Below are positions 41,862 through 49,491 of a stretch of 49,530 nt of DNA, piece after piece. The stretch comes from Bifidobacterium breve (GTDB taxonomy: Bacteria > Bacteroidota > Bacteroidia > Flavobacteriales > Flavobacteriaceae). The notes under the pieces are model-generated. The model saw only the letters and a program-made list of their open reading frames with translations, made no database searches and had not been told where the DNA came from. Numbering within the stretch: position 1 is the stretch's first letter; each line of letters begins with the position of its first letter. The stretch is taken from assembly GCA_943323545.2 (NCBI GenBank), contig CALPIE020000005.1:1-49530 (forward strand), in the 5' to 3' direction. A program made the position numbers and the translations under genes.

Positions 41862-41882
41862 AACTTCTATTTTATAGAAGTT
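41862..41882. promoter_or_regulatory. Perfect 9-bp inverted repeat upstream of greA
   Basis: AACTTCTAT-TTT-ATAGAAGTT, 18 bases before the greA ATG. It could be an operator or a leader hairpin limiting access to the AAAGGA ribosome site. Confidence 0.6.
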
Positions 41883-41900
41883 CATAAAGTAAAGGAAATT

Positions 41901-42377
41901 ATGAGTAACATATCTTATTACACAGCAGAAGGATTAAAAAAATTAAGAGAAGAATTAGATCATTTAAAAAGCGTGATGCGCCCAAAAGCATCTCAAGATA
42001 TTGCAGAGGCAAGAGATAAAGGAGATTTGTCTGAAAATGCAGAGTATGATGCTGCAAAAGAAGCACAAGGAATGTTAGAAATGCGAATTGCAAAACTTGA
42101 AGAAATAAATTCTAATGCTCGCTTAATTGACGAAAGTCATTTAGATACTTCAAAAGTATTGGTCTTATCTAATGTAAAAATAAAGAATCAAGCTAACGGA
42201 ATGGAAATGAAATACACTTTGGTTGCCGAGAGTGAAGCCGATTTGAAAACTGGTAAAATTTCAGTAACATCTCCTATAGGTAAAGGTTTACTTGGAAGAT
42301 CAGTAGGTGAAGTAGCCGAAATTACTGTTCCAAACGGTTCTTTAAAATTTGAAATTTTAGAAATTTCTCGTGATTAA
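41901..42377 (+). CDS. greA: Transcription elongation factor GreA
   Basis: Stimulates cleavage of backtracked RNA by RNA polymerase. The N-terminal coiled coil (~1-75) carries the tip acidic pair in EARDKGDLSENAEYDAAKEAQGMLE, and the C-terminal FKBP-like domain has VSPIGKGLLGRSVGEVAEITVPNG. 158 residues, standard. The ATG has a good AAAGGA Shine-Dalgarno. The HIT-family gene starts 2 bases after the stop, so they are co-transcribed. An upstream terminated leader and a palindrome suggest control of its expression. Confidence 0.95.
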   Translation: MSNISYYTAEGLKKLREELDHLKSVMRPKASQDIAEARDKGDLSENAEYDAAKEAQGMLEMRIAKLEEINSNARLIDESHLDTSKVLVLSNVKIKNQANGMEMKYTLVAESEADLKTGKISVTSPIGKGLLGRSVGEVAEITVPNGSLKFEILEISRD

Positions 42378-42379
42378 TT

Positions 42380-42769
42380 ATGAGTAGTATCTTTACTAAA
42401 ATAGTAAACGGAGAAATACCCTGTTTTAAAATCGCTGAAGATGAAAATTATTTGGCTTTTTTAGATGTAAATCCAAATGCAAAAGGACATACTCTTTGTA
42501 TTCCAAAGCAAGAAATAAATAAGATTTTTGATATAGAAGATGATCTATATATTGGTTTAATGCAGTTTTCAAAAAAAATTGCAATAGCCTTAGAAAAAAC
42601 AATTCCATGTAAAAGAGTTGGAATGGTAGTTATCGGACTAGAAGTACCTCATGCACATGTTCATCTTATTCCGTTAAACGAAATGGATGAAATGCGTTTT
42701 CAAAATAAAGTGTCTTTATCAAAGGAAGAATTCGAAGATTTAGTGATTAGGATAAAAGAAAACTTGTAA
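42380..42769 (+). CDS. HIT family protein
   Basis: 129-residue histidine-triad nucleotide hydrolase/transferase. The catalytic triad motif is VPHAHVHLIPL (His-x-His-x-His, ~90-100); SIFTKIVNGEIPCFKIAEDENYLAFLDVNPNAKGHTLCIPK covers the nucleotide-binding half. HIT proteins hydrolyse AMP-lysine or other aminoacyl-adenylate-type substrates; the physiological substrate is usually unclear. In an operon with greA upstream and a transglutaminase-like gene 16 bases downstream. Confidence 0.92.
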   Translation: MSSIFTKIVNGEIPCFKIAEDENYLAFLDVNPNAKGHTLCIPKQEINKIFDIEDDLYIGLMQFSKKIAIALEKTIPCKRVGMVVIGLEVPHAHVHLIPLNEMDEMRFQNKVSLSKEEFEDLVIRIKENL

Positions 42770-42785
42770 TTAATTAAAATTGAAA

Positions 42786-43952
42786 ATGCGTTCTATCTTA
42801 ATCCTATTTAGCTTTTTTGTTTTAAATTTTGCTAAAGCGCAAAGCTCAATAGTTTATGATGCAATAGATAAAAAAATTTCTGAAATCTCAAAAAATTCTG
42901 AAACAAAAACCACTTATGTTGCAAATTATATTGCAAAAAACTTTACCTCAACCGACGATAAATTAAGAGCTGCCTATTATTGGATTGCTATTAACATAAG
43001 TTATGATGTAGAAAATATGCTTAATCAAAAGCCCCAAACATCAGAAGAAAAAATCGCTAATGTTTTACGAACAAAAAAAGGAGTTTGTATGCATTATGCA
43101 GAGTTGTTTAAAGATATTGCGAGTAAGTTGGGAATCGAAATTATTCTTATTGAAGGTTATACAAAAATGTATGGAAAAGTGGCGCCTTTATCACATGTTT
43201 GGTGTGCTTCAAAAATAGATGGCATTTGGTACTTATATGACCCAACTTGGGGAGCGGGTTATGTTGAAAATGAAAAATACGTAAAAAAATTAAACAATAA
43301 TTATTACAAAGCCGAACCGAAAAGTTTAATTTCTTCTCACATGCCGTTTGATTATTTATGGCAATTTTCTGAATATCCAATTACCAATCAAGAGTTTTAT
43401 GATAACAAAGTTGTTTCAGAAAACAAAAGTGCACCATTTGATTTTGCAAATGAAATAAATACTTTTCAAGGTTTGTCAGATTTAGATAAAGCCAAAGTCA
43501 GTGCTGAAAGAGTTGAAAAAAACGGATTAAAAAACAAACTGATTTCTGATCGATTGGACTTTCAAAAGAAAAAAATTGACTATGAAATTCAAAAAATTAA
43601 CTATAAAAATCAAAACGAGACCAATTCTAAAATTCAAAAAATTGTAGCCAATTTAAACAAAGGTAATGGGCTTTTATCTCAATTTTTAAAATACAGAAGT
43701 GCTAAATTTACACCATTGGTTTCTGATGAAATGTTAAAAGAAAAAATTAATATTTCGTATGATTTGATTTCACAATGTCAAAATGAAATTAATGAAATTA
43801 ATGATGTTCCAAACCAAGATGCAGCCAATTTAAAAGCCTTAAAATCGGCAATTAATAATTCGAAAAATAATGCTGAATTGCATTTGAATTTTGTAAATGA
43901 ATACCTAACTAAAGACAAAGCAGAAAGAGAAAAAATGTTCTATAAAAAGTGA
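42786..43952 (+). CDS. Secreted transglutaminase-like domain protein
   Basis: 388-residue protein with a signal peptide (MRSILILFSFFVLNFAKAQ, ~1-19) and a transglutaminase-like papain-fold domain: Cys in KKGVCMHYAELFKDIA, His in LSHVWCASKIDG and Asp in YLYDPTWGAG form the usual Cys-His-Asp triad. The C-terminal 170 residues are helical and Lys-rich with no recognised domain. Such proteins in Bacteroidota are periplasmic; activity may be proteolytic or cross-linking. The start is the ATG at 42786; an adjacent TTG at 42780 is not needed. Confidence 0.82.
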   Translation: MRSILILFSFFVLNFAKAQSSIVYDAIDKKISEISKNSETKTTYVANYIAKNFTSTDDKLRAAYYWIAINISYDVENMLNQKPQTSEEKIANVLRTKKGVCMHYAELFKDIASKLGIEIILIEGYTKMYGKVAPLSHVWCASKIDGIWYLYDPTWGAGYVENEKYVKKLNNNYYKAEPKSLISSHMPFDYLWQFSEYPITNQEFYDNKVVSENKSAPFDFANEINTFQGLSDLDKAKVSAERVEKNGLKNKLISDRLDFQKKKIDYEIQKINYKNQNETNSKIQKIVANLNKGNGLLSQFLKYRSAKFTPLVSDEMLKEKINISYDLISQCQNEINEINDVPNQDAANLKALKSAINNSKNNAELHLNFVNEYLTKDKAEREKMFYKK

Positions 43953-43966
43953 TTAGAAAATGATAA

Positions 43967-45118
43967 TTAGTTCACCTTTTTAAAGCTCATTTGCATCGTT
44001 GTTCCTTTCCCAATTTCCGATTTTAAAACTTTTATTTTTCCTTTATGGTATTCTTCTACAATGCGCTTTGTAAGAGACAATCCCAATCCCCAACCTCGTT
44101 TTTTTGTTGTAAATCCAGGTTCAAAAATTCTTTTAAATTGATTTTTCGGAATACCTTTACCAGTATCAGTTACATTTATTTTTACAAAAAGGCCATCGTT
44201 TTCTATAACTATTTTAAGTTTTCCCCTTCCTTTCATAGCGTCAATAGCATTTTTCATTAAGTTCTCAATTGTCCAACTGTACAAAGCAGAATTTAAAGAA
44301 ACTAGTAATGGTGATTTTGGAGCAGTAAAACTAAATTCTACTTGATTGGAGAACCTCGATTTTAAATAATCAAAAGAATCTCGGGTTTCATCAATTATGT
44401 TTTTGGATTCTAATATAGGTTCGGAGCCAATTTTCGAAAATCGATCAGTGATGGTTTGTAATCGTTGAATGTCTTTTTCGATTTCGTTAATGGTTGTTTC
44501 ATCTACATTTTCGGCTCTCATAATTTCGAGCCAACCAATTAAAGAGGATAAAGGAGTTCCGATTTGATGAGCTGTTTCTTTTGCCATTCCGGCCCAAAGC
44601 TTATTTTGAGTGGCCATTTTTGTACTTTTGTAGAAGTTATATACCACTGCGCCAAAAAGGAAAATAATTAATAATAAAGCAATAGGATAGTATTTTAATT
44701 TGTTGATTAAAGAAGAATTACCATAATATAGATATTGATATTTTCCTTTGTCATATTCTATTTTTATTGGATCGTTATCTTTTTTTAATTCAAGTAAAAA
44801 AGCCGCTAATTTAATGGAGTCTTTTTCGATTTCTTCGTCAATATTTGCCTGAGTCATAATGGCATTATTTTCTGTAAGAATCATCGGAATTGTTTTATTG
44901 CTTCTTAGAATTTCAAAATTTAATTCGATGTTGTCATTTTCTAAATCGGCTTTAAGTAAAGATTTTTGTGCTTTGGCCCAAAGTTCCATTTTAGTTCGCT
45001 CTTCATTTTTAAAAATTTGAAAAAAAGTATACGTGTTCCACAAAATAAGTGAAATAATGATAAAAGAAGCAAGTATGATGATCCAACGGGTAGTATTTCT
45101 TCTTTCGGAAAATTGCAT
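43967..45118 (-). CDS. Membrane sensor histidine kinase
   Basis: 383-residue two-TM histidine kinase. TM1 is ~11-31 (WIIILASFIIISLILW), a periplasmic sensor region of ~130 residues follows, and TM2 is YYPIALLLIIFLFGAVVYNF. The H-box has the phospho-accepting His184 in KETAHQIGTPLSSLIGW; ATPase motifs are NLMKNAIDAM (N-box), DTGKGIP (G1) and GWGLGLSLTKRIVEEY (G2). No response regulator lies next to it, so it is an orphan kinase. The frame is open 19 codons further upstream, but that part is low-complexity repeat; the ATG at 45118 (MQFSERRNTTRW) is preferred. Confidence 0.88.
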   Translation of the reverse strand: MQFSERRNTTRWIIILASFIIISLILWNTYTFFQIFKNEERTKMELWAKAQKSLLKADLENDNIELNFEILRSNKTIPMILTENNAIMTQANIDEEIEKDSIKLAAFLLELKKDNDPIKIEYDKGKYQYLYYGNSSLINKLKYYPIALLLIIFLFGAVVYNFYKSTKMATQNKLWAGMAKETAHQIGTPLSSLIGWLEIMRAENVDETTINEIEKDIQRLQTITDRFSKIGSEPILESKNIIDETRDSFDYLKSRFSNQVEFSFTAPKSPLLVSLNSALYSWTIENLMKNAIDAMKGRGKLKIVIENDGLFVKINVTDTGKGIPKNQFKRIFEPGFTTKKRGWGLGLSLTKRIVEEYHKGKIKVLKSEIGKGTTMQMSFKKVN

Positions 45119-45149
45119 GTAATAATTTTTGTTTAAAAGTAAGGAAAAA

Positions 45150-45238
45150 ACCAAGAAACAATAAACAAGAAACAAGACTTTTTTAGTTTAACGAAATTTC
45201 CTTCTTTATTCTTTGTTCTTTGCTCTTTCCTCATATAA
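45150..45238. repeat. Low-complexity purine/pyrimidine repeat between the kinase and the flavoprotein
   Basis: Purine arm (AAGAAACAATAAACAAGAAA) then pyrimidine arm (TTCTTTGTTCTTTGCTCTTT). The TTG at 45220-45222 within it is positioned as the -33 element of the flavin reductase promoter. Confidence 0.5.
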
Positions 45239-45250
45239 TTTCTATATTTG
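45220..45250 (+). promoter_or_regulatory. Predicted promoter of the flavin reductase gene
   Basis: TTG (45220-45222), 20-base spacer, TATATTTG (45243-45250). This places the transcript start after 45250, excluding an in-frame start at 45248 and supporting the ATG at 45266. Confidence 0.6.
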
Positions 45251-45265
45251 TCTAAATTCGATTTT

Positions 45266-46141
45266 ATGTTAACGATTGATCCAAAAGAAGTTACTACCGC
45301 TAAATTACAAAGCTATTTGCAAAGTGCAATTGGTCCAAGGCCTATAGCATTTGCGAGTACTTTAGACAAAAAAGGGAAGCCTAATCTTTCGCCATTTAGT
45401 TTCTTTAATATTTTTAGTGCAAACCCACCAATTTTAGTTTTTTCACCTGCGCGACGTGTTAGAGACAATACAACTAAACATACCTTGTTGAATTGTGAAG
45501 CAACTGGTCAAGTTGTTATTAATGTAGTTAATTTTGATATAGTGCAGCAAGTATCACTTTCTAGTACAGAATACCCAGAAGGTGTAAATGAGTTTTTAAA
45601 ATCGGGTTTAACTCCTATTCCTTCTGAAATTGTAAAGCCATATCGAGTTGCTGAAAGTCCAGTACAATTTGAATGTAAAGTAATTGATATTATTGCTCTT
45701 GGAAAAGAAGGTGGAGCAGGAAATATGATTGTATGTGAAGTTTTAAAAATGCACATTAGTGAAAAGATTTTAGATACAAATGGTGTTATTGATCCTGTGA
45801 AAATTGATTTGGTTGCTCGGTTGGGAGGAAACTGGTATTCGAGAGCTAATAAAGGTTTGTTTGAAGTCGAAAAACCTTTAACAACTTTAGGAATTGGGGT
45901 TGATTTTATTCCTGATTTTGTTAAGGAAAGTCCCGTTTTTAACGGAAATGATTTGGGTAAATTAGGAAATGTAGAATCCTTGCCAACAATTGAAGAAATT
46001 GCTATATTTGTAAAACAAAATTTTGAAGTTAAGGGAGTTTTAAGCGCTGATGATGAGTTAAAAAAACACCAATTAGCCAAAGAATATTTAGATAAAAATG
46101 AAGTGCTTACTGCTTGGAAAGTACTTTTAGCAAAAAAATAA
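45266..46141 (+). CDS. Flavin reductase family protein
   Basis: 291-residue protein with an FMN-binding split-barrel domain: AIGPRPIAFASTLDKKGKPNLSPFSFFNIFSANPPILVFSP holds the FMN contacts, and RRVRDNTTKHTLLNCEATGQVVINVVNF follows. Such proteins reduce flavins with NAD(P)H or act as FMN-binding oxidoreductases; the exact reaction cannot be read. The C-terminal 100 residues extend beyond the minimal domain. DUF3127 begins 13 bases downstream, probably in one transcript. Confidence 0.85.
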   Translation: MLTIDPKEVTTAKLQSYLQSAIGPRPIAFASTLDKKGKPNLSPFSFFNIFSANPPILVFSPARRVRDNTTKHTLLNCEATGQVVINVVNFDIVQQVSLSSTEYPEGVNEFLKSGLTPIPSEIVKPYRVAESPVQFECKVIDIIALGKEGGAGNMIVCEVLKMHISEKILDTNGVIDPVKIDLVARLGGNWYSRANKGLFEVEKPLTTLGIGVDFIPDFVKESPVFNGNDLGKLGNVESLPTIEEIAIFVKQNFEVKGVLSADDELKKHQLAKEYLDKNEVLTAWKVLLAKK

Positions 46142-46154
46142 ATTTAGAATAATT

Positions 46155-46532
46155 ATGGAAGTTTCAGGAAAAGTAAAAGTAGTTGGTGCAGAACAACAAG
46201 TAAGTCCAACATTTAGAAAAAGAGAATTAGTAGTCACTACAGATGAGCAGTATCCACAAAGTATCATGATCGAGTTTGTTCAAGATAAAAGCGATTTATT
46301 AAACACAATTTCAATTGGAGATAATGTAAAAGTTTCTATCAATTTAGGAGGAAGAGAATGGGTAAATCCGCAAGGAGAAACAAAATATTTTAATTCGATT
46401 AAAGGATGGAGAATTGAAAAATTACAAGCAGAAGCTCCTGTAAATGCTCAAATGCCACCAGTTCCAGCTACTGAAGCATTTGCTCCTGCAACTGATTTTA
46501 AAGAAGAAGAGCACGACGATTTACCGTTCTAA
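46155..46532 (+). CDS. DUF3127 protein with SSB-like C-terminal tip
   Basis: 125-residue protein: a DUF3127 beta-rich domain (~1-92) with MEVSGKVKVVGAEQQVSPTF and FRKRELVVTTDE, and SIKGWRIEKLQ at its end, compatible with an OB fold. Then a Pro/Ala-rich linker (~93-113) and an acidic tail ending EEHDDLPF. The final residues closely match the DDDIPF tip by which single-stranded-DNA-binding protein recruits RecJ, RecQ, PriA and other enzymes. Whether it binds DNA is not known; this is inference from architecture. Conserved in Bacteroidota as a function-unknown protein. Confidence 0.82.
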   Translation: MEVSGKVKVVGAEQQVSPTFRKRELVVTTDEQYPQSIMIEFVQDKSDLLNTISIGDNVKVSINLGGREWVNPQGETKYFNSIKGWRIEKLQAEAPVNAQMPPVPATEAFAPATDFKEEEHDDLPF

Positions 46533-46539
46533 AAAAAAA

Positions 46540-46625
46540 TAGAGAAAAGAACCAAGAACAAAGACCATTCTAATTATTTAGGATGGTTTTTTAGTCTTGC
46601 CTCTTGTCTCTTGCTTCTATTTTCT
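46540..46625. repeat. Low-complexity purine/pyrimidine repeat between DUF3127 and aat
   Basis: Purine arm AAGAACCAAGAACAAAGACC, TTCTAATT, then pyrimidine arm CTTGCCTCTTGTCTCTTGCT. Same order as at 39093-39175. The central terminator (46564-46592) lies within it. Confidence 0.55.
46564..46592 (+). terminator. Terminator of DUF3127
   Basis: ACCATTCTAA (46564-46573) pairs with TTAGGATGGT (46578-46587), one G-U, followed by TTTTT. Confidence 0.75.
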
Positions 46626-46631
46626 ATACCC

Positions 46632-47267
46632 ATGTATTTTTTAACCAAAGAACTTTATTTTCCTCCTGTTTCTGAAGCATCTTACGAAGGCATATTAGCT
46701 GTTGGAGGCGATTTATCTGTTGAACGATTGCTTTTAGCGTATCGTAACGGGATTTTTCCATGGTTTAATGAAGACGAGCCTATTTTTTGGTGGGCACCTT
46801 CAGAACGGATGGTTATTAATCCGAATGATTATAAAGTCTCCAAAAGTTTACGAAATATCATCAATAGAAATTATTTTACGGTGACCATCAATACAAATTT
46901 TGAAGCAGTAATTTCCAATTGTCAAAATGCAAAACGAAATGGTCAAGAAGGAACTTGGATTTCTGATGATATTATAAAGGCTTATACCCAATTACACGAA
47001 CTTGGGAAAGCCATATCGTTTGAAGTTTGGCAGAATGAAGAATTAGTTGGCGGTTTATATGGTGTTGATTTAGGACACGTTTTTTGTGGTGAAAGTATGT
47101 TTTCAAAAGTGCCAAATGCCAGTAAAGTAGCTTTTGTAAAACTCATAGCATACTTAAAAGAAAACAACTATAAATTATTGGATTGTCAAGTACATAACGA
47201 TCATTTAGAAAAACTAGGCGCTTTTGAAATTTCGAGAGACGCTTTTATGAAGGTGTTAAAATTGTAA
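46632..47267 (+). CDS. aat: Leucyl/phenylalanyl-tRNA-protein transferase
   Basis: Adds Leu or Phe to N-terminal Arg or Lys of proteins, making them N-degron substrates for ClpS/ClpAP. Motifs: LYFPPVSEASYEGILAVGGDLSVERLLLAYRNGIFPWF, then WWAPSERMVI, GTWISDDIIKAYTQLHELGKAISFEVWQNEELVGGLYGVDLGHVFCGESMFS and LLDCQVHNDHLEKLGAFEISR. 211 residues. The ATG at 46632 gives MYFLTKELYFPP; an upstream in-frame TTG at 46611 lies in repeat sequence. Confidence 0.94.
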   Translation: MYFLTKELYFPPVSEASYEGILAVGGDLSVERLLLAYRNGIFPWFNEDEPIFWWAPSERMVINPNDYKVSKSLRNIINRNYFTVTINTNFEAVISNCQNAKRNGQEGTWISDDIIKAYTQLHELGKAISFEVWQNEELVGGLYGVDLGHVFCGESMFSKVPNASKVAFVKLIAYLKENNYKLLDCQVHNDHLEKLGAFEISRDAFMKVLKL

Positions 47268-47313
47268 ATAATTTAGCTTTCATACAATATAAATACCTAA
47301 TATCAATTTTCAA

Positions 47314-47341
47314 CTGACCACTGACCACTGACCACTGACCA
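47314..47341. repeat. CTGACCA heptamer tandem repeat (four copies)
   Basis: Four perfect copies of CTGACCA end at the base before the tag stop codon (47344-47342), in the gap between the convergent aat and tag genes. Confidence 0.9.
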
Positions 47342-47902
47342 CTATTTCTGCGTCCAACAATCAACCACATGATCGTTCACCATTCCAGTAGCTTGCATGT
47401 GTGCATAGACTACAGTAGAACCTACGAATTTGAATCCGCGTTTCTTTAAATCTTTGCTAATTTCATCAGAAAGGGCCGTTGTGGCTGGAATTTCTTTCAT
47501 TGATTTTATATTGTTATGAATTGGTTTCCCATCAGTAAATTTCCATATATAGTTGGAGAAACTTTCGAATTCGTCTTGCACTTTCATAAAAGCAATAGCA
47601 TTAGAAACGGCAGCTCTAATTTTGAGTTGGTTACGTATTATTCCGGCGTCTTGCATTAATTCCTGAATTTTAGCTTCGTTGTATTGTGCCACTTTTTTGT
47701 AATCAAAATGATGAAATGCTTTTCGGAAGTTGTCTCTTTTTTTCAGAATAGTATACCAACTCAAACCCGCTTGAAAGGTTTCGAGAATCAAGAATTCAAA
47801 TAATAACTGATCGTCGTAAACCGGTTTTCCCCATTCGTTGTCGTGATAATCTCGGTACAAATCGTCTTTTTCGCACCAAACGCAACGTGTTTTATTTTCC
47901 AT
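47342..47902 (-). CDS. tag: DNA-3-methyladenine glycosylase I
   Basis: Excises 3-methyladenine from alkylated DNA. The N-terminus RCVWCEKDDLYRDYHDNEWGKPVYDD has the zinc Cys and the catalytic-site Glu/Tyr/Trp set of Tag; FEFLILETFQAGLSWYTILKKRDNFRKAF is the substrate-binding helix pair; the C-terminal HMQATGMVNDHVVDCW holds the other zinc ligands. 186 residues. The ATG at 47902 overlaps the end of yhhQ by 11 bases, so it is translationally coupled. Confidence 0.94.
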   Translation of the reverse strand: MENKTRCVWCEKDDLYRDYHDNEWGKPVYDDQLLFEFLILETFQAGLSWYTILKKRDNFRKAFHHFDYKKVAQYNEAKIQELMQDAGIIRNQLKIRAAVSNAIAFMKVQDEFESFSNYIWKFTDGKPIHNNIKSMKEIPATTALSDEISKDLKKRGFKFVGSTVVYAHMQATGMVNDHVVDCWTQK

Positions 47903-48542
47903 CTTTTGCAATATATTTTTCAATTAAATAATGTCCTAAGTAAATCATTGGCGTCATTAAAACAGCGATGATTAGTTTTACAGTATAACCAGTAAAACCA
48001 GATATAATATACGTTTTGGTATCCATAATTCCGGGTAACCAAAAGGCAATTCCCAAAACAATAAAGCTATCAAACAATTGAGAAATCACTGTAGAACCGG
48101 TACTTCTAAGCCAAATCATTTTGCTTCCGGTTCGTCTTTTTACAAAATGAAAGATCGTTACATCAATGAGTTGTGAAGCTAAGAAGGCCACAATGCTTCC
48201 AACAATAATCAATTGACTTTGTCCAAAAACGGCATTGAATTGCTCACTTGAAACCGAGCTTATTCCAGTCGATGGAATTTTCATAGCTAAAAACAATACG
48301 ATAAAAGTGTAGGCTATTAATGCTGCTGTTATTATGGAGAGTTTTCGAACACCTTTTTCTCCGAAATACTCATTGATTAAATCGGTAGTGATAAAAACGA
48401 TAGGCCAAGGTAGAATGCCAATGCTCATTACAGCTGGACCAACATCAATTAATTTTCCGCCAATTAGTTCCGCCACGACGGCATTGGTTATAAATATTCC
48501 GGCAAGGATGACATAAACAGTGTCTTTTTTGGACTGAAACAT
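47892..48542 (-). CDS. yhhQ: Queuosine precursor transporter (YhhQ family)
   Basis: 216-residue inner-membrane protein with six helices: VYVILAGIFITNAVVAELIGGKLIDV at the start, ITTDLINEYFGEKGVRKLSIITAAL in the middle, and TGSTVISQLFDSFIVLGIAFWLPGI, the typical QPTR/YhhQ signatures. It imports 7-cyano-7-deazaguanine or preQ1, letting the cell make queuosine from scavenged precursor. queD at 10842 indicates that the de novo route is also present. A TACCTTTG box at 48573-48566 (minus strand) is a probable promoter. Confidence 0.92.
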   Translation of the reverse strand: MFQSKKDTVYVILAGIFITNAVVAELIGGKLIDVGPAVMSIGILPWPIVFITTDLINEYFGEKGVRKLSIITAALIAYTFIVLFLAMKIPSTGISSVSSEQFNAVFGQSQLIIVGSIVAFLASQLIDVTIFHFVKRRTGSKMIWLRSTGSTVISQLFDSFIVLGIAFWLPGIMDTKTYIISGFTGYTVKLIIAVLMTPMIYLGHYLIEKYIAKDGK

Positions 48543-48565
48543 AGCAATTTAATTAACCTGAATTT

Positions 48566-48573
48566 CAAAGGTA
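48566..48573 (-). promoter_or_regulatory. Predicted -7 box of yhhQ-tag
   Basis: Minus strand TACCTTTG (TAnnTTTG), 23 bases before the ATG at 48542. Confidence 0.45.
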
Positions 48574-48593
48574 TTAAATATTTGGATTTGGAA

Positions 48594-48627
48594 AATAAAA
48601 AAACCCCGCTTCCTAAGAAACGGGGTT
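48594..48627 (-). terminator. Terminator of tsf
   Basis: AACCCCG (48602-48608) and CGGGGTT (48621-48627) flank a 12-base loop; on the minus strand a run of T follows. Confidence 0.85.
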
Positions 48628-48642
48628 GGTATTTATTTAAAA

Positions 48643-48666
48643 GGATTCTGAAACAAGTTCAGAATA
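48643..48666 (+). repeat. CTGAA-N5-TTCAG palindromic repeat, copy 3
   Basis: ATTCTGAAACAAGTTCAGAAT, a nearly perfect palindrome matching 6824-6847 and 19862-19885. It abuts the tsf stop codon (48669-48667). Confidence 0.7.
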
Positions 48667-49491
48667 TTATCCTAAAGCAGCTCTTCTAAATCCAGTAACT
48701 ACTAAATTAGCATCTACTGATTTTACATAAGCAGCAACACTCATAGAACTATCTTTAATGTAATCTTGGTTTACTAAGGTATTGTCTTTGTAAAAACGTT
48801 GGATTTTACCTTTAGAAATGTTTTCCAACATGGCTTCTGGTTTACCTTCTTGACGCAATAAATCTTTTGCAATTTCAATTTCTTTTGCAATTATTTCTGC
48901 ATCTACACCTTCTTCATTTAAAGCTATTGGAGACATTGCAGCAGCTTGCATCGCAACGTTTCTTGCAGCTTCTTCACCACCAGCAACATTAGCTGATAAC
49001 GATACTAAAGTAGCAATTTTGTTTCCTGCGTGAATATAAGATCCAACAAAAGCACCGTTTAGTTTCTCGAAAGATTTAATTTCGATTTTTTCGCCAATAA
49101 CTCCAGTTTGCTCAATTAATTTTTCAGCAACAGTAATTCCATTAAAATTAGAAGCTAAAAAGTCTTCTTTAGTATCATAGTTTAATGCTTGATTAGCTAA
49201 ATCGGTAGCCAATTTAACGAAACCTTCATTTTTTCCAACGAAATCTGTTTCGCAATTTAAAGTGATTGCAACTCCAGCAGTTTTATCTGCATTTACAATT
49301 GCAATTGCAGCACCTTCTGTAGATTCTCTGTCTGATCTGTTAGCAGCTACTTTTTGTCCTTTTTTACGAAGGTTTTCAATTGCCAAATCAAAATCGCCAT
49401 CCGATTCTACTAATGCTTTTTTGCAGTCCATCATACCTGCACCTGTGATTGTTCTTAATTTATTTACGTCTGCAGCAGTAATTGTTGCCAT
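48667..49491 (-). CDS. tsf: Translation elongation factor Ts
   Basis: Nucleotide-exchange factor for EF-Tu. The N-terminal UBA-like domain and TDFVGKN exchange motif are clear: ATITAADVNKLRTITGAGMMDCKKALVESDGDFDLAIENLRKKGQKVA, then VAITLNCETDFVGKNEGFVKLA. The dimerisation domain follows to a C-terminal YVKSVDANLVVTGFRRAALG. 274 residues, as in Bacteroidota. rpsB is expected just beyond the window edge. The promoter is not within the window. Confidence 0.96.
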   Translation of the reverse strand: MATITAADVNKLRTITGAGMMDCKKALVESDGDFDLAIENLRKKGQKVAANRSDRESTEGAAIAIVNADKTAGVAITLNCETDFVGKNEGFVKLATDLANQALNYDTKEDFLASNFNGITVAEKLIEQTGVIGEKIEIKSFEKLNGAFVGSYIHAGNKIATLVSLSANVAGGEEAARNVAMQAAAMSPIALNEEGVDAEIIAKEIEIAKDLLRQEGKPEAMLENISKGKIQRFYKDNTLVNQDYIKDSSMSVAAYVKSVDANLVVTGFRRAALG

